Origin: JACQNR01 sp049515175
Lineage (GTDB): Bacteria > Acidobacteriota > Terriglobia > UBA7540
DNA length: 18,481 bases
Reading direction: 5' to 3'
Assembly: GCA_049515175.1 (NCBI GenBank)
Contig: JBEKUI010000078.1
Location: 1-18,481 of the forward strand
The notes under the pieces were generated by a model. That model searched no databases. It was given only the letters and a program-made list of their open reading frames with translations, and had not been told where the DNA came from. This document shows, piece by piece, positions 1 through 12,772 of this stretch. Position numbers and translations under genes: made by a program. Numbering within the stretch: position 1 is the first letter of the stretch; every line of letters begins with the position of its first letter.

Positions 1-9
1 AGGTCCGAT

Positions 10-2772
10 ATGCGATTCAAACCACGCTACGCGGCAATTATCGTACTGACTCTCGCGGCCTGCATCTCAGGGCCTCTACGTCAGGGCTACGGCGCGGAGG
101 GACCCGGCCAGCCAGTCTCCCTCAAGTGCGAATATCTCGTGAACCCGCTGGGCATCGACGTTCGCCAGCCGCGCCTCTCCTGGGTACTCGAGCATTCGAA
201 GCGCGGCCAGATGCAGACGGCGTACCAGGTGCAGGTGGCCACCTCCCCCGCGCTTCTTGAGCAAGGCAAGGGCGACTTGTGGGACAGCGGCAAGGCGGCG
301 TCCGAGGATTCCACCCAGGTCGTCTATGGCGGCAAGCCGCTCGAGAGCGGCCGTACCGCCTGGTGGCGCGTGCGCTACTGGGACAAGGGAGGCAACGACA
401 GCCCGTACAGCGCCGCGGCAACGATTGAGATGGGCCTGCTCGCCGCCGGCGATTGGAAAGCGCAATGGATTGGCGGGAACAGCCTCCTGCGCAAGGAGTG
501 GGCGGTTGCGGGCAAGATCGCGCGCGCCCGCGCCTACGTCACGGCCCTCGGGTATTACGAACTGCGCATCAATGGGAAGAAGGTCGGCCGGAACGTCCTC
601 GATCCCGGCTGGACGACTTTTGAGAAACGCGACCTTTACACGACATACGATGTCACGGCGCAGCTCCGCCAAGGGGCAAACGCCATCGGCGTCATGCTGG
701 GCAACGGCTGGGCAGTGATGGACAAGCGCTTTGGCCCGCCCATTGTCACGCCCTACACCTCACCCGCCTTGCTGCTGCAAATTGAAATCGAGCTAGAGGG
801 GGGCAAGCGCCTGTCGCTCGCGAGCGACAGTTCCTGGAAGACGGCGAGCGGCGCCGTTGTGAGTAACAGCATCTACGACGGCGAAACCTACGACGCGCGG
901 CTGGAAATTCCCGGCTGGGACGAGCCGGGATTCAGCGACGCTGCCTGGCCGTCCGCGCAAGCGATGAAATCATCCGGCGGGGCCCTCTCCGCACAGATGA
1001 TGCCGCCCATCCGCGTCATCGACACCCTCGTGCCCGTGAAGATGACAAATCCTCAGCCCGGCGTCTATGTCTACGACCTGGGACAGAACATCAGCGGCTG
1101 GGCGCAGCTCAAAGTGCACGGCCCGCGCGGCGCGGCGGTTCGGTTGCGCTTCGCCGAGCTCGCCTATGACAGCGGCATGATCAACCGCGAAAACCTCCGG
1201 CGCGCCGGGGCGGAGGACACCTACATCCTGCGCGGCGGCGAGGCGGAAACTTGGGAGCCGCGCTTCACCTATCACGGCTTCCGCTACATTGAAGTGACAG
1301 GCTATCCCGGCACACCCAGCCTCGACTCGATTCGCGGCCGCCTGGTCCACACGGCGGTCGAACCGGCGGGAAGTTTCGTGTCTTCCAACCCCACGCTGAA
1401 CGCCATCCAGAAAATCATCCGCTGGGGCCAGCGCACCAACCTTCACAGCGTGCAGACCGATTGTGACCAGCGCGACGAACGCATGGGCTGGATGGGCGAC
1501 CTGCAAGCCACCGGAGAAGAGGCCATATTGAACTTCGACATGGCCGCTTTTTACACCAACACGATGCGGAATATCCGCGACATCCAGGGCGACGACGGCA
1601 CGGTGACGGACACCGTCCCGCACAAGTACGGCAGCCGGCCCGCCGACCCCGCCTGGGGCACGGCGTTTCCTCAGCTCGCGTGGTACATGTACGAACAGTA
1701 CGGCGATCGGCGAATCCTGGAAGAGAATTACGAGGGAATCAAAAAGTACGTGGAGTTCCTGGGCAGCCGCGCCCCGGATCATATCCTGCGCTACAGCTAC
1801 TACGGCGACTGGGTCGCCATTCAGCGGACCCCAGGTGAATTCGTTTCCGCGCTGTATTATTACTACGACGTCGAAATCCAGCGGCGCATGGCGGAGGCGC
1901 TCGGCAAGACTGCGGACGCGCAGGCCTGCGCGCAGCTCGCCGCGCAAATCAAAGAGGCCATCAACCGCGAATTTCTGGATACGAAGAAAGGCGTTTACGC
2001 CAACGGCACGCAGGCCGCCAACGCCATGGCCCTCTTCCTGCAACTTCCCGCGGAGGGCGGCAGCGGACGGCATGACATGATGGGCACCGTCGAGTCCAGC
2101 CTGACCCACGACATCCTCTACGAGCACGACTCCCACCTGACCACGGGGTTCATCGGGACCAAGTTCGTCCTTCCGGTGCTCACGCGCATGGGACAATCCG
2201 ACCTCGCCTATGACGTGGCGACGCAGACGACGTTTCCGAGCTGGGGCTACATGATCGCCAACGGCGCCACCACTCTCTGGGAACTTTGGCAAAACAAAGT
2301 GGGGCCTTCGATGAACTCCCACAACCATCCCATGTTCGGAAGCGTTGGCACGTGGTTTTATCAGGCCCTGGCAGGCATTAACGTGGGGCCGCAAGGCGCG
2401 GGCTATCGCCGGATTCTCATCCAGCCGCAGATTGTGCGCGACCTCACGTCCGCGAGCGGCACGGTGGAAACGGTGCGCGGGCCCGTCTCCGTCAGCTGGA
2501 CTCATACCCCAGGGACCATCACCGTCGAGGTCACCGTTCCCGTCAATAGCGAGGCGCGGGTAATTATTCCCAAGGAAGAACAGATGGGCGAAGCGGTCGT
2601 CCGCGAGGGCGATCGCGTCGTCTGGGATAAAGGGAAATTCGTTTCCGGAACCTCCGGGATCACGGCCGGCGCGACGGGCAAGGCGGATGCCGCCTCCCTC
2701 GCCCCGGAAAACAACACGATTGGCTTCGACGTTGGGTCGGGCCATTACATGTTCAAGCTGACGGCGGAGTAG
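10..2772 (+). CDS. Alpha-L-rhamnosidase, glycoside hydrolase family 78, predicted lipoprotein
   Basis: This 920-residue protein should hydrolyse terminal alpha-L-rhamnose from plant glycosides or polysaccharides by the inverting GH78 mechanism. Residues 1-18 look like a lipoprotein signal: K4 and R6, a hydrophobic run, then LAAC with Cys18, so it is probably membrane-anchored outside the cytoplasm. The domain order fits GH78: an Fn3-like N-terminal region (about 35-140), a carbohydrate-binding beta domain (about 165-330, with YYELRINGKKVG), a second beta domain (about 345-440), the (alpha/alpha)6 catalytic barrel (about 445-800) and a C-terminal beta sandwich. The motif DCDQRDERMGWMGD at 484-497 carries the conserved acidic residues (Glu490 is the likely general acid), and Glu758 in TTLWELW is the likely base. 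AGG lies 6 nt before the ATG. It converges on gltD. No sugar transporter, regulator or other glycosidase is nearby, so the substrate cannot be inferred from context. Confidence 0.93.
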   Translation: MRFKPRYAAIIVLTLAACISGPLRQGYGAEGPGQPVSLKCEYLVNPLGIDVRQPRLSWVLEHSKRGQMQTAYQVQVATSPALLEQGKGDLWDSGKAASEDSTQVVYGGKPLESGRTAWWRVRYWDKGGNDSPYSAAATIEMGLLAAGDWKAQWIGGNSLLRKEWAVAGKIARARAYVTALGYYELRINGKKVGRNVLDPGWTTFEKRDLYTTYDVTAQLRQGANAIGVMLGNGWAVMDKRFGPPIVTPYTSPALLLQIEIELEGGKRLSLASDSSWKTASGAVVSNSIYDGETYDARLEIPGWDEPGFSDAAWPSAQAMKSSGGALSAQMMPPIRVIDTLVPVKMTNPQPGVYVYDLGQNISGWAQLKVHGPRGAAVRLRFAELAYDSGMINRENLRRAGAEDTYILRGGEAETWEPRFTYHGFRYIEVTGYPGTPSLDSIRGRLVHTAVEPAGSFVSSNPTLNAIQKIIRWGQRTNLHSVQTDCDQRDERMGWMGDLQATGEEAILNFDMAAFYTNTMRNIRDIQGDDGTVTDTVPHKYGSRPADPAWGTAFPQLAWYMYEQYGDRRILEENYEGIKKYVEFLGSRAPDHILRYSYYGDWVAIQRTPGEFVSALYYYYDVEIQRRMAEALGKTADAQACAQLAAQIKEAINREFLDTKKGVYANGTQAANAMALFLQLPAEGGSGRHDMMGTVESSLTHDILYEHDSHLTTGFIGTKFVLPVLTRMGQSDLAYDVATQTTFPSWGYMIANGATTLWELWQNKVGPSMNSHNHPMFGSVGTWFYQALAGINVGPQGAGYRRILIQPQIVRDLTSASGTVETVRGPVSVSWTHTPGTITVEVTVPVNSEARVIIPKEEQMGEAVVREGDRVVWDKGKFVSGTSGITAGATGKADAASLAPENNTIGFDVGSGHYMFKLTAE

Positions 2773-2786
2773 GCGGGGTTCAATCT

Positions 2787-2832
2787 GTGGCGTCGCTCGA
2801 GGAGCGCCGACGTTGCGGTAGTCGCAGACCGT
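2787..2832. repeat. Degenerate hairpin repeat between convergent genes
   Basis: The 59 bp between the rhamnosidase stop and the gltD stop hold an imperfect hairpin around 2789-2812 (CGTCG pairing with CGACG, with CTC/GAG inside). A second part follows, with AGACCG at about 2826. The order and sequence resemble the two-hairpin repeat at 11466-11516, so I read it as a decayed copy. It could help end transcription from both sides, but it has no T-run and is a weak intrinsic terminator at best. Confidence 0.35.
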
Positions 2833-4242
2833 CACTGGGAATTTGGCAGGCCGTGGCGGAGAAAGCGATGGACGCCTTCGGCGGCGCGGCGTCCTTCGGA
2901 GATCGCCCAGACCACCAGCGACTGGCCGCGGCGCATGTCGCCCGCGGCAAAGACGCCGGGGACCGAGCTCATATAGTTTCCATCCGTTTCCACGTTGCCG
3001 CGCGCATCGAGCTTGACGCCCAGTTGCTCGATCATTCCCGCGCGCACCGGCCCCGTGAATCCCATCGCCAGCAGAACAAGGTCGGCGTCGATTGTGAAGT
3101 CGCTGCCCGGGATGGGCTCGAATTTCGGCGGCGGACCCACACGAACAAGATTCAGTTGCTTCAGGTTGCCTTTCTCGTCGCCCGTGAAGCGCGTCGTGGA
3201 GACGGCGAACTCGCGCACGCCGCCTTCTTCGTGCGAGCTTTCGGAGCGCAGCATGAGCGGCCAGAGCGGCCAGGGCGTGCTCGGCGAGCGCTCTGCCGGC
3301 GGCTGAGGCATGATCTCAAGCTGGTGGACCGACGCCGGCTTCTGCCGGTGTGAAGTCCCCAGACAATCGGCGCCCGTGTCGCCGCCACCGATGATGATCA
3401 CGCGCTTGCCGGTGGCGAGAATCTGGTTCGGGATATTGTCTCCCGCCCCGCGCCGGTTCTGCTGGGGCAGAAATTCCATGGCAAAGTGAATGCCCCGAAA
3501 CTCGCGCCCCGGAACCTGCAAATCGCGCGGCGCCTCTGCGCCCCCGGCAAGCAGAATCGCATCGATTTCACGTCGCAGGTCTTCCACCGGCACGCTCGTC
3601 CCCACGTGCGCGGAGGTGCGAAACTCAACGCCCTCGGCTTCCATCTGGCGCAGCCGCCGGTCGAGGACCTGTTTCTCCAATTTGAAATCAGGAATGCCGT
3701 AGCGAAGCAGGCCGCCGATGCGGTCCGCCTTCTCAAATACCGTCACCCGATGTCCGGCGCGGTTGAGTTGCTGGGCGGCGGCCAGGCCCGCCGGCCCCGA
3801 GCCCACCACGGCCACGCGCCTGCCGCTCCTCTGGCGGGGAGGCTCGGGGACGATCCAGCCCTCCTCGAAGGCGCGCTCGACAATCGCCTTCTCAATCTGC
3901 TTGATGGTGACGGGCAGCTCGTTGATGCCGAGGACGCAGGCCGCCTCGCACGGCGCGGGGCAGATGCGGCCCGTGATCTCCGGGAAATTGTTCGTCGCGT
4001 GCAGGACGCGAATCGCGTCCTTCCAGCGGTCGCGATAGACCAAGTCGTTCCAATCCGGAATGATGTTGCTGACCGGGCAGCCGGTGTTGCAGAACGGCAC
4101 GCCGCAATCCATGCAGCGCGCCGCCTGATTGCGAAGTGTTTCTTCCGGGAAAGGCTGATAGACCTCAAAGTAGTCGCCGACGCGCTCCGTGATGGGCCGG
4201 CGCGCGGGAAGCTCGCGAGTGAATTCTTTGAAGCCGGTGGCT

Positions 4243-4250
<8 letters not shown>
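2832..4250 (-). CDS. gltD: Glutamate synthase (NADPH) small subunit, GltD
   Basis: This 472-residue protein is the beta subunit of glutamate synthase. It takes electrons from NADPH through FAD and iron-sulfur clusters and passes them to GltB, which turns 2-oxoglutarate and glutamine into two glutamates. The N-terminal domain has the cluster cysteines C46, C49, C54 and C58, then C97, C101 and C105 (CMDCGVPFCNTGCP and CPAPCEAAC). The FAD-binding GxGxxG is at 150-155 (GSGPAG) and the second dinucleotide fold, for NADPH, is at 288-293 (GGGDTG). The closing FAD motif GVFAAGDMRRG lies near 430. Length is normal for the family. The ATG overlaps the gltB stop by 8 bp (ATGGGTAA), so the two are translationally coupled. 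AAAGG lies 9 nt upstream inside the gltB end. Confident from motifs and gene order. Confidence 0.97.
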
Positions 4251-8811
<4,561 letters not shown>

Positions 8812-8970
8812 TCTGGAACCCACATCTAAAGAGGGAAACCCTGTGGTCGCCTCCCCCCAGACACCCCAAGCCACACTCATCGTGGTATGGGACTATTGTC
8901 GGCCACCCGGGCAGCGGGTGTTAAATCAATACTTTTTATGATTCCGATAGGTTTGGGGAGAGGAGGCCTC

Positions 8971-8996
8971 TGTAGCGCCGCTCTATGAGCGGCGAC
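8971..8996. repeat. Palindromic intergenic repeat, 8-bp stem and 3-nt loop
   Basis: CGCCGCTCTATGAGCGGCG at 8976-8994 is a perfect 8-bp inverted repeat with loop TAT, preceded by TGTAG. It lies 38 bp past the stop of the lactonase-like gene and before gltB. The left half recurs at 12645-12660, and hairpins of the same geometry are at 11494-11512 and 17049-17067. With no T-run it is not a standard intrinsic terminator, but the transcript would fold strongly here. Confidence 0.75.
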
Positions 8997-9032
8997 TTGA
9001 TGACCCATCGAACTGCCGTAAAGCCACAGCCG

Positions 9033-10181
9033 TCAATCGATTGGAACAAACCTCACACAAACGGGGGAAGGCACAGAGAGAACCTGGCCGGTTGGTGTCA
9101 GGTGGCCGGTGTCAGGATCGACCCGGAAAATGACCACGTTATCCGTATCTTGGTTGGCGGCGAACAGGTATGTTCCGGTCGGATCGAGGTTGAAGTTGCG
9201 CGGCGTCTTGCCCTGCGTGGAGATGTTCTCGACCAGCCGCAGAGTTCCCCGCTCGGGGTCAACGGCGAACAGGGCGATACTGTCGTGGCCGCGATTGGAG
9301 CCGTAAACAAACTTTCCCGAAGGGTGAACGCGAACCTCCGCATCATCGTTCTGCCCCGCAAAACCCTGTGGCAGGGTCGAGAGCGTCTGCAGTTGGCGCA
9401 GCGTGCCGTGAGCCGCATCGAAAGCGAAGGCGGTGATGGTGCACTGGATTTCGCTGATCACGTAAGCGAACCGCCCACTGGGGTGGAAGACGAAGTGGCG
9501 CGGCCCGGCGCCGGGGTTGACCTTCGCAAAAGGAGGGTCGTTCGCTTGCAGGGTTCCCCGGTCGGCATCGAAGCGATAGACGAGCAATTCATCGAGTCCC
9601 AGATCGGCGGCGATGGCAAAGCGGTTGTCGGCCGAGAGATTAATGGAATGGGCGTGTGGGCCTTCTTGCCGCGCGCGGTCCACACTGGAACCGGAATGCT
9701 GAATGACGGAGGAAGCTGCTCCCAGGCGGCCATCCTTCTCCAGGCGTATCACCGCCACGGTCCCACTTCCGTAGTTCGCAACTAGAACGTTCCGGCCTGT
9801 GCTGTCCACAACCAAGTAACATGGATCGGCGCCTTGCGACGAGACCTGATTCAGGAAAGTCAATTTGCCAGTCCTCGCATCGAGCGCGAAGGCGCTAACC
9901 GCCCCAGCGTGTCCGCCGGCGAAATCACCCACTTCGTTGGCCGCGTAAAGATACTTATGGTTGGGATGGATCGCCAGGAACGAAGGATTCACCGTCTCCC
10001 CAGCCACCCCGAGCGCAGTCACACTGCCCGTCCGCGCATTGAATCGGTATGCGTAGATGCCCTTGCTCTTCTGCCCGGTGTAAGTGCCGACGTAAACCAG
10101 ATATTCCCCTGCGGCGCCTTTCGCCACCGCGGCGCTGGGGACTGAAAATAGGGTCATGAGAGCAAAGCCGGAAATCAACAT
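9033..10181 (-). CDS. Exported lactonase-family beta-propeller protein (6-phosphogluconolactonase-like)
   Basis: This 382-residue protein belongs to the Lactonase/YbhE seven-bladed propeller family, whose studied members include E. coli 6-phosphogluconolactonase. The start is typical (YLVYVGTYTGQKSKGIYAYRF), followed by repeated blade motifs such as HPNHKYLYAANEVG, GPHAHSINLSADNRF, GAGPRHFVFHPSGRFAYV and DPTGTYLFAANQDTDNV. Residues 1-20 form a signal peptide ending AVA, so it is exported. That argues against a role in the cytosolic pentose phosphate pathway; many exported members have no proven substrate. I start it at ATG 10181, with AAAGG 10 nt upstream. The longer open frame to 10334 reads through tRNA-Asn and gives a known artefact peptide (SSMVEHSAVNRRVPGSSPG). 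It may be transcribed with the tRNA 59 bp upstream. The family is certain, the activity is not. Confidence 0.9.
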   Translation of the reverse strand: MLISGFALMTLFSVPSAAVAKGAAGEYLVYVGTYTGQKSKGIYAYRFNARTGSVTALGVAGETVNPSFLAIHPNHKYLYAANEVGDFAGGHAGAVSAFALDARTGKLTFLNQVSSQGADPCYLVVDSTGRNVLVANYGSGTVAVIRLEKDGRLGAASSVIQHSGSSVDRARQEGPHAHSINLSADNRFAIAADLGLDELLVYRFDADRGTLQANDPPFAKVNPGAGPRHFVFHPSGRFAYVISEIQCTITAFAFDAAHGTLRQLQTLSTLPQGFAGQNDDAEVRVHPSGKFVYGSNRGHDSIALFAVDPERGTLRLVENISTQGKTPRNFNLDPTGTYLFAANQDTDNVVIFRVDPDTGHLTPTGQVLSVPSPVCVRFVPID

Positions 10182-10240
10182 GGCGCGCAAACCTTTCTGA
10201 GGGTCAATGGATAAATTACAAGTTGGTTTGGTTAGGAGTT

Positions 10241-10315
10241 TGGCTCCTCGGCCAGGACTCGAACCTGGAACCCTTCGGTTAACAGCCGAATGCTCTACCA
10301 TTGAGCTACCGAGGA
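10241..10315 (-). tRNA. tRNA-Asn (anticodon GTT), CCA encoded
   Basis: The 75-nt sequence folds as a standard cloverleaf. The acceptor stem is TCCTCGG with CCGAGGA, the D stem GCTC with GAGC, and the anticodon stem TTCGG with CCGAA around loop CTGTTAA. The T arm is CCAGG-TTCGAGT-CCTGG, the discriminator base is G, and CCA is encoded at 10241-10243. Anticodon GTT reads Asn codons AAC and AAU. Transcription probably starts from the promoter at 10357-10386. Confidence 0.97.
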
Positions 10316-10356
10316 GTGCGAAGGGGAGCGGCATGATGCAGACTCCCCCTCCAAAA

Positions 10357-10386
10357 TTTATAACACACGCTCGAAAATTCCGTCAA
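10357..10386 (-). promoter_or_regulatory. Predicted sigma70-type promoter for tRNA-Asn
   Basis: Minus strand: TTGACG at 10386-10381 (5 of 6 to consensus), an 18-bp spacer, and TATAAA at 10362-10357 (5 of 6). Transcription would begin near 10350, about 35 nt before the mature tRNA 5' end. The rest of the 261 bp up to tatA (10387-10576) shows no gene I can support. Confidence 0.55.
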
Positions 10387-10576
10387 CGCGCCCAACTGCG
10401 TCGGCCATAGCAAGCGATTTCGAGATTCTCTGCCGCCACCGATTCCGTTCCCCCGCGACCGCGGCCGGACCGCAGAGTACCACTTCAAGGGGACTGGCAC
10501 GGTTGAATGGTGGGCGGGGAATACAGGTCAAGCAATCAGGACACGCCACGTTCTCGTGCAGCGGGGGAATGGTGAG

Positions 10577-10765
10577 CTAGGCCTTTTTTTCTTCCGGCGG
10601 CTTCTTTTCGGAGTTCCCTTCCATCCCGCCCCGGAGAGCGTCCTTAAACTCGCGAATTCCCTTCCCCAGCCCCTTCCCCAGCTCGGGCAATTTGCCGGGG
10701 CCAAAGAGGATGAGCACGATGAGCAAGATGAAAATCAGGTGGGTCGGTTGAAACAGTCCTTCCAC
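10577..10765 (-). CDS. tatA: Sec-independent (Tat) protein translocase subunit TatA/TatE
   Basis: This 62-residue protein is a Tat pore subunit, which multimerises in the inner membrane to pass folded proteins recruited by TatBC. The N-terminal transmembrane helix is LIFILLIVLILF, followed by the hinge FGPGKLPELG and an amphipathic helix (KGLGKGIREFKDALRGG). A short charged tail ends in KKPPEEKKA. Length and layout are typical. The start codon is GTG, chosen because GGAGG lies 7 nt upstream. No tatB or tatC is in the window. Two small GC-rich stem-loops (CCCGG-CTA-CCGGG at 10810-10798, then a CCACC/GGTGG pair) lie just upstream in the leader. TatA is preferred over TatB because of the short length and tail. 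Confidence 0.93.
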   Translation of the reverse strand: MEGLFQPTHLIFILLIVLILFGPGKLPELGKGLGKGIREFKDALRGGMEGNSEKKPPEEKKA

Positions 10766-10859
10766 GAGAAAACCTCCACGCTTCGAAAAACCTTTGCCCG
10801 GTAGCCGGGAGCCACCAGGTGGAAAATCGAGCTATTGTAACTTACACTGCAAGCTAACC

Positions 10860-11450
10860 CTAGCACGTTTTCGGGTGCGAGAAAACCATATTCGTCGGCG
10901 GCACCCCCTCCCGCCGGCAGTATTCGCGGTAGAGCGCCCCGTAGCTGGCGGTGATGTAATCGTCCCGACTGTAACCGAGCCGCTTCGCCGCGCGGTCAAT
11001 CCAGCGCCGTGGGCCTTCCAGCTCGAGGTAGTTGCCGATGGGAGTTTCGTCGAGCACCAACAGCGGCGCAACAGCCTTGCCCGCCCGTGCCCTTTCAACA
11101 TAAGTCGTCCGGTACTTCTCGTATCGGAACACCGGTCTCAAGCCCAGCACTGCGAAAATTTCCCTCAGCCGCGCCCCGTCCTCCACCTGCGTCTCGACTT
11201 CGTGGCGAATCTTGTAGTGGCGAGAGGCCGCAGGCGCTCCTTTGAAAGTCAGCAGCCACTCTCCCCGGGCCCGGCGCAGTCGCAGCAGGCAGCGGGCCTT
11301 CCACAACCGCAGATCCTCCGAATCGAACAGGTCGTTCGTCTCGAAATGACGCGCCTGGAGCGCCTGAAACCCCAGTTGCCGCAGCCGCCGCCGGATGGCC
11401 GGAAGATCGCGTACAGCGAGTTTGACTTCCGTTTCGGGACCGCGGCTCAT
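10860..11450 (-). CDS. CYTH-domain protein (class IV adenylate cyclase / triphosphatase family)
   Basis: This 196-residue protein starts with the CYTH signature ExExK (ETEVK, E6, E8, K10). It continues with the alternating charged strands of the triphosphate tunnel fold: NDLFDSEDLRLWKARCLLRLRRARGE, WLLTFKG, HEVET and, near the C-terminus, LELEGPRRWIDRAAKRLG. Family members bind triphosphates with divalent metals and may act as adenylate cyclases (CyaB), thiamine triphosphatases or inorganic triphosphatases. Sequence alone does not separate these. LELEGP followed by 'A..LG' is common in the CyaB-like branch. The ATG has no clear ribosome binding site, and the sequence upstream is pyrimidine-rich. 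It follows the polyprenyl synthase gene, separated by a hairpin repeat, and precedes tatA by 94 bp. Confidence 0.88.
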   Translation of the reverse strand: MSRGPETEVKLAVRDLPAIRRRLRQLGFQALQARHFETNDLFDSEDLRLWKARCLLRLRRARGEWLLTFKGAPAASRHYKIRHEVETQVEDGARLREIFAVLGLRPVFRYEKYRTTYVERARAGKAVAPLLVLDETPIGNYLELEGPRRWIDRAAKRLGYSRDDYITASYGALYREYCRREGVPPTNMVFSHPKTC

Positions 11451-11465
11451 GGCAGGAAGGAAGAC

Positions 11466-11516
11466 TGCAGCGCCGCTTTAGGAGCGGCCACTTCGCCGGT
11501 CTTAGACCGGCGGTAC
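11466..11516. repeat. Two-hairpin intergenic repeat
   Basis: Two stem-loops lie between the polyprenyl synthase stop and the CYTH start. GCCGCT-TTAGG-AGCGGC is at 11472-11488. CGCCGGTCTTAGACCGGCG, with an 8-bp stem and loop TTA, is at 11494-11512. On the transcribed strand the second hairpin begins 8 nt after the synthase stop. This is the most complete two-hairpin copy in the window. Confidence 0.7.
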
Positions 11517-11520
11517 AGCA

Positions 11521-12537
11521 TCAGGACTCACGATCAAGAATGAATTCGGGGAGCGAACGGAGAGCATCCTTGTAAGGCGAATCTGCGAAGGCATCGAGGA
11601 CGGAGCGCGCCTGTTCAGCCAGATCGCGCGCCTTGTCGCGGGCCCGCCGCAACGCGCCGTGCCGCTCCATCAAATCGAGAATCTCCGCGAAACTGACGGA
11701 TTGGAACCCGCCTTCATCGAGCACCCGCGAAACCTTGGCCGCCTCGTCCTCCCCGCAGCGCTGAAGGAGATAGATGAGCGGCAAGGTCAGCTTCCCTTCC
11801 CGCAAATCGCTGCCCACGGGCTTGCCGAGCTTGTTTTCCGTCGAAGTGAAGTCCAACAGATCATCCACCAACTGAAACGCCAAGCCGAGATTGATCCCGT
11901 ACGAGCCCAGCTTCATTTCGATGCCTTCCGTCTGCCGTCCCAGGATCGCCCCCAGTCGCAAACAGGCCGAGAAAAGGCAGGCTGTCTTGCGGTAGGAAAG
12001 CTCGAAGTACTCGTCTTCGGTGATATGGCGTTTGCGGAGGAGAGTGAGCTGCAGCATCTCGCCTTCCACCATGACTTGCGTCAAGCCAATGAGCAGATCG
12101 AGAAGTTTGAATTGCCGCTCCGCAAGCGAGACGTTGAACGCTTGCATGTAGAGCCAGTCGCCGGCGAGCACCGACATGTGATTGCCCCAGCGCGAGTTGG
12201 TGGAAGGCCGCCCGCGCCGCGTATCGGCTCCATCGATGATGTCGTCGTGGACTAGCGTCGCCGTGTGAATCAGCTCCACCACCGCTCCCAGGCGAATCAC
12301 CGCCGGCCCGGAATAGCCGCACAGCTTGCTCGCCAGCAGCACCAGCGCCGGGCGCAGCCGCTTGCCACCGCCCTCTTGCAGGTATTGCCCGATTTCGGTG
12401 ATGGCGGGAACGTTTGAAATTGTCTGCTGGCAGAACTCTTCCTCAACCTTCTGGAGGTCGTCTTTGAGCAGATCAAAAATCTGCCGACCCGTCAGGTTTT
12501 TGGTGGGTACCAAGTGAAAAATCTCCGGAAAAAACAA
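11521..12537 (-). CDS. Long-chain polyprenyl diphosphate synthase (IspB-like)
   Basis: This 338-residue trans-prenyltransferase adds isopentenyl diphosphate units to an allylic diphosphate, probably to make the side chain of a respiratory quinone. The first Asp-rich motif is D98-D99-x-x-D102 (HDDIIDGADTRRGRPSTN) and the second is D225-D226-x-x-D229 (QLVDDLLDFTS). Other family motifs are GGGKRLRP at 56-63 and GKPVGSDLREGKLTLPL. The residue five before the first motif is Ala93, a small residue consistent with long products. The start is TTG at 12537, with GGAAGG just 2-3 nt upstream. TTG 12513, with GGAG 9 nt upstream, is the alternative and would remove 8 residues. I keep the long form because FHLVPTKNLTG looks like part of the family N-terminus. 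A TATGAT -10-like box is at 12589-12584 without a clear -35. Product length is not proven. Confidence 0.92.
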   Translation of the reverse strand: MFFPEIFHLVPTKNLTGRQIFDLLKDDLQKVEEEFCQQTISNVPAITEIGQYLQEGGGKRLRPALVLLASKLCGYSGPAVIRLGAVVELIHTATLVHDDIIDGADTRRGRPSTNSRWGNHMSVLAGDWLYMQAFNVSLAERQFKLLDLLIGLTQVMVEGEMLQLTLLRKRHITEDEYFELSYRKTACLFSACLRLGAILGRQTEGIEMKLGSYGINLGLAFQLVDDLLDFTSTENKLGKPVGSDLREGKLTLPLIYLLQRCGEDEAAKVSRVLDEGGFQSVSFAEILDLMERHGALRRARDKARDLAEQARSVLDAFADSPYKDALRSLPEFILDRES

Positions 12538-12639
12538 GCCCTTCCGCCGCTCACACCGGCGCAGAAAGGAAAAACACTAACAAATCATAGTCCCACAAAA
12601 AGCGAGCGAAGGAAAGATGGAAGTTGCCTCGGGCCCGGC

Positions 12640-12690
12640 ACTCGCGCCGCTCTATGAGCGATGACAACGGCGGTCCAAGGCCGGCGCTGC
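12640..12690. repeat. Degenerate two-hairpin intergenic repeat
   Basis: CGCCGCTCTATGAGCG at 12645-12660 matches the hairpin at 8976, but the right arm has decayed. A second GC-rich inverted segment follows at about 12669-12687 (CGGCGGTCC ... GGCCGGCG), in the same order as at 11466. It lies in the 235-bp gap between tatD and the polyprenyl synthase, where I see no gene. Confidence 0.55.
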
Positions 12691-12713
12691 TGTCTGGCGA
12701 ACCAGTGACCGTC

Positions 12714-12735
12714 GGCGCAATCCATGAATTGCCCC
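12714..12735. repeat. 22-nt near-palindromic repeat
   Basis: The segment GGCGCAATCCATGAATTGCC and its next two bases are a near palindrome centred on CATG: 18 of 22 positions match the reverse complement. It lies 38 bp past the tatD stop. The sequence differs from the GCCGCTC hairpins, so I list it as a separate repeat type. Confidence 0.5.
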
Positions 12736-12772
12736 TCCTGATTCTGGAAGCCGCTCGGACCGACGCACTTTC

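Noticed and set aside
970..2835. 621-codon open frame antisense to the rhamnosidase
   Set aside because: It mirrors a GC-rich gene with clear GH78 motifs. The translation is low-complexity Ala/Gly/Val/Arg-rich with no recognisable domain, and there is no reason to expect two genes on the same DNA.
10306..10549. Two overlapping 63-64-codon minus-strand frames between tatA and the tRNA
   Set aside because: They cover the tRNA promoter, overlap each other in different frames and resemble no family.
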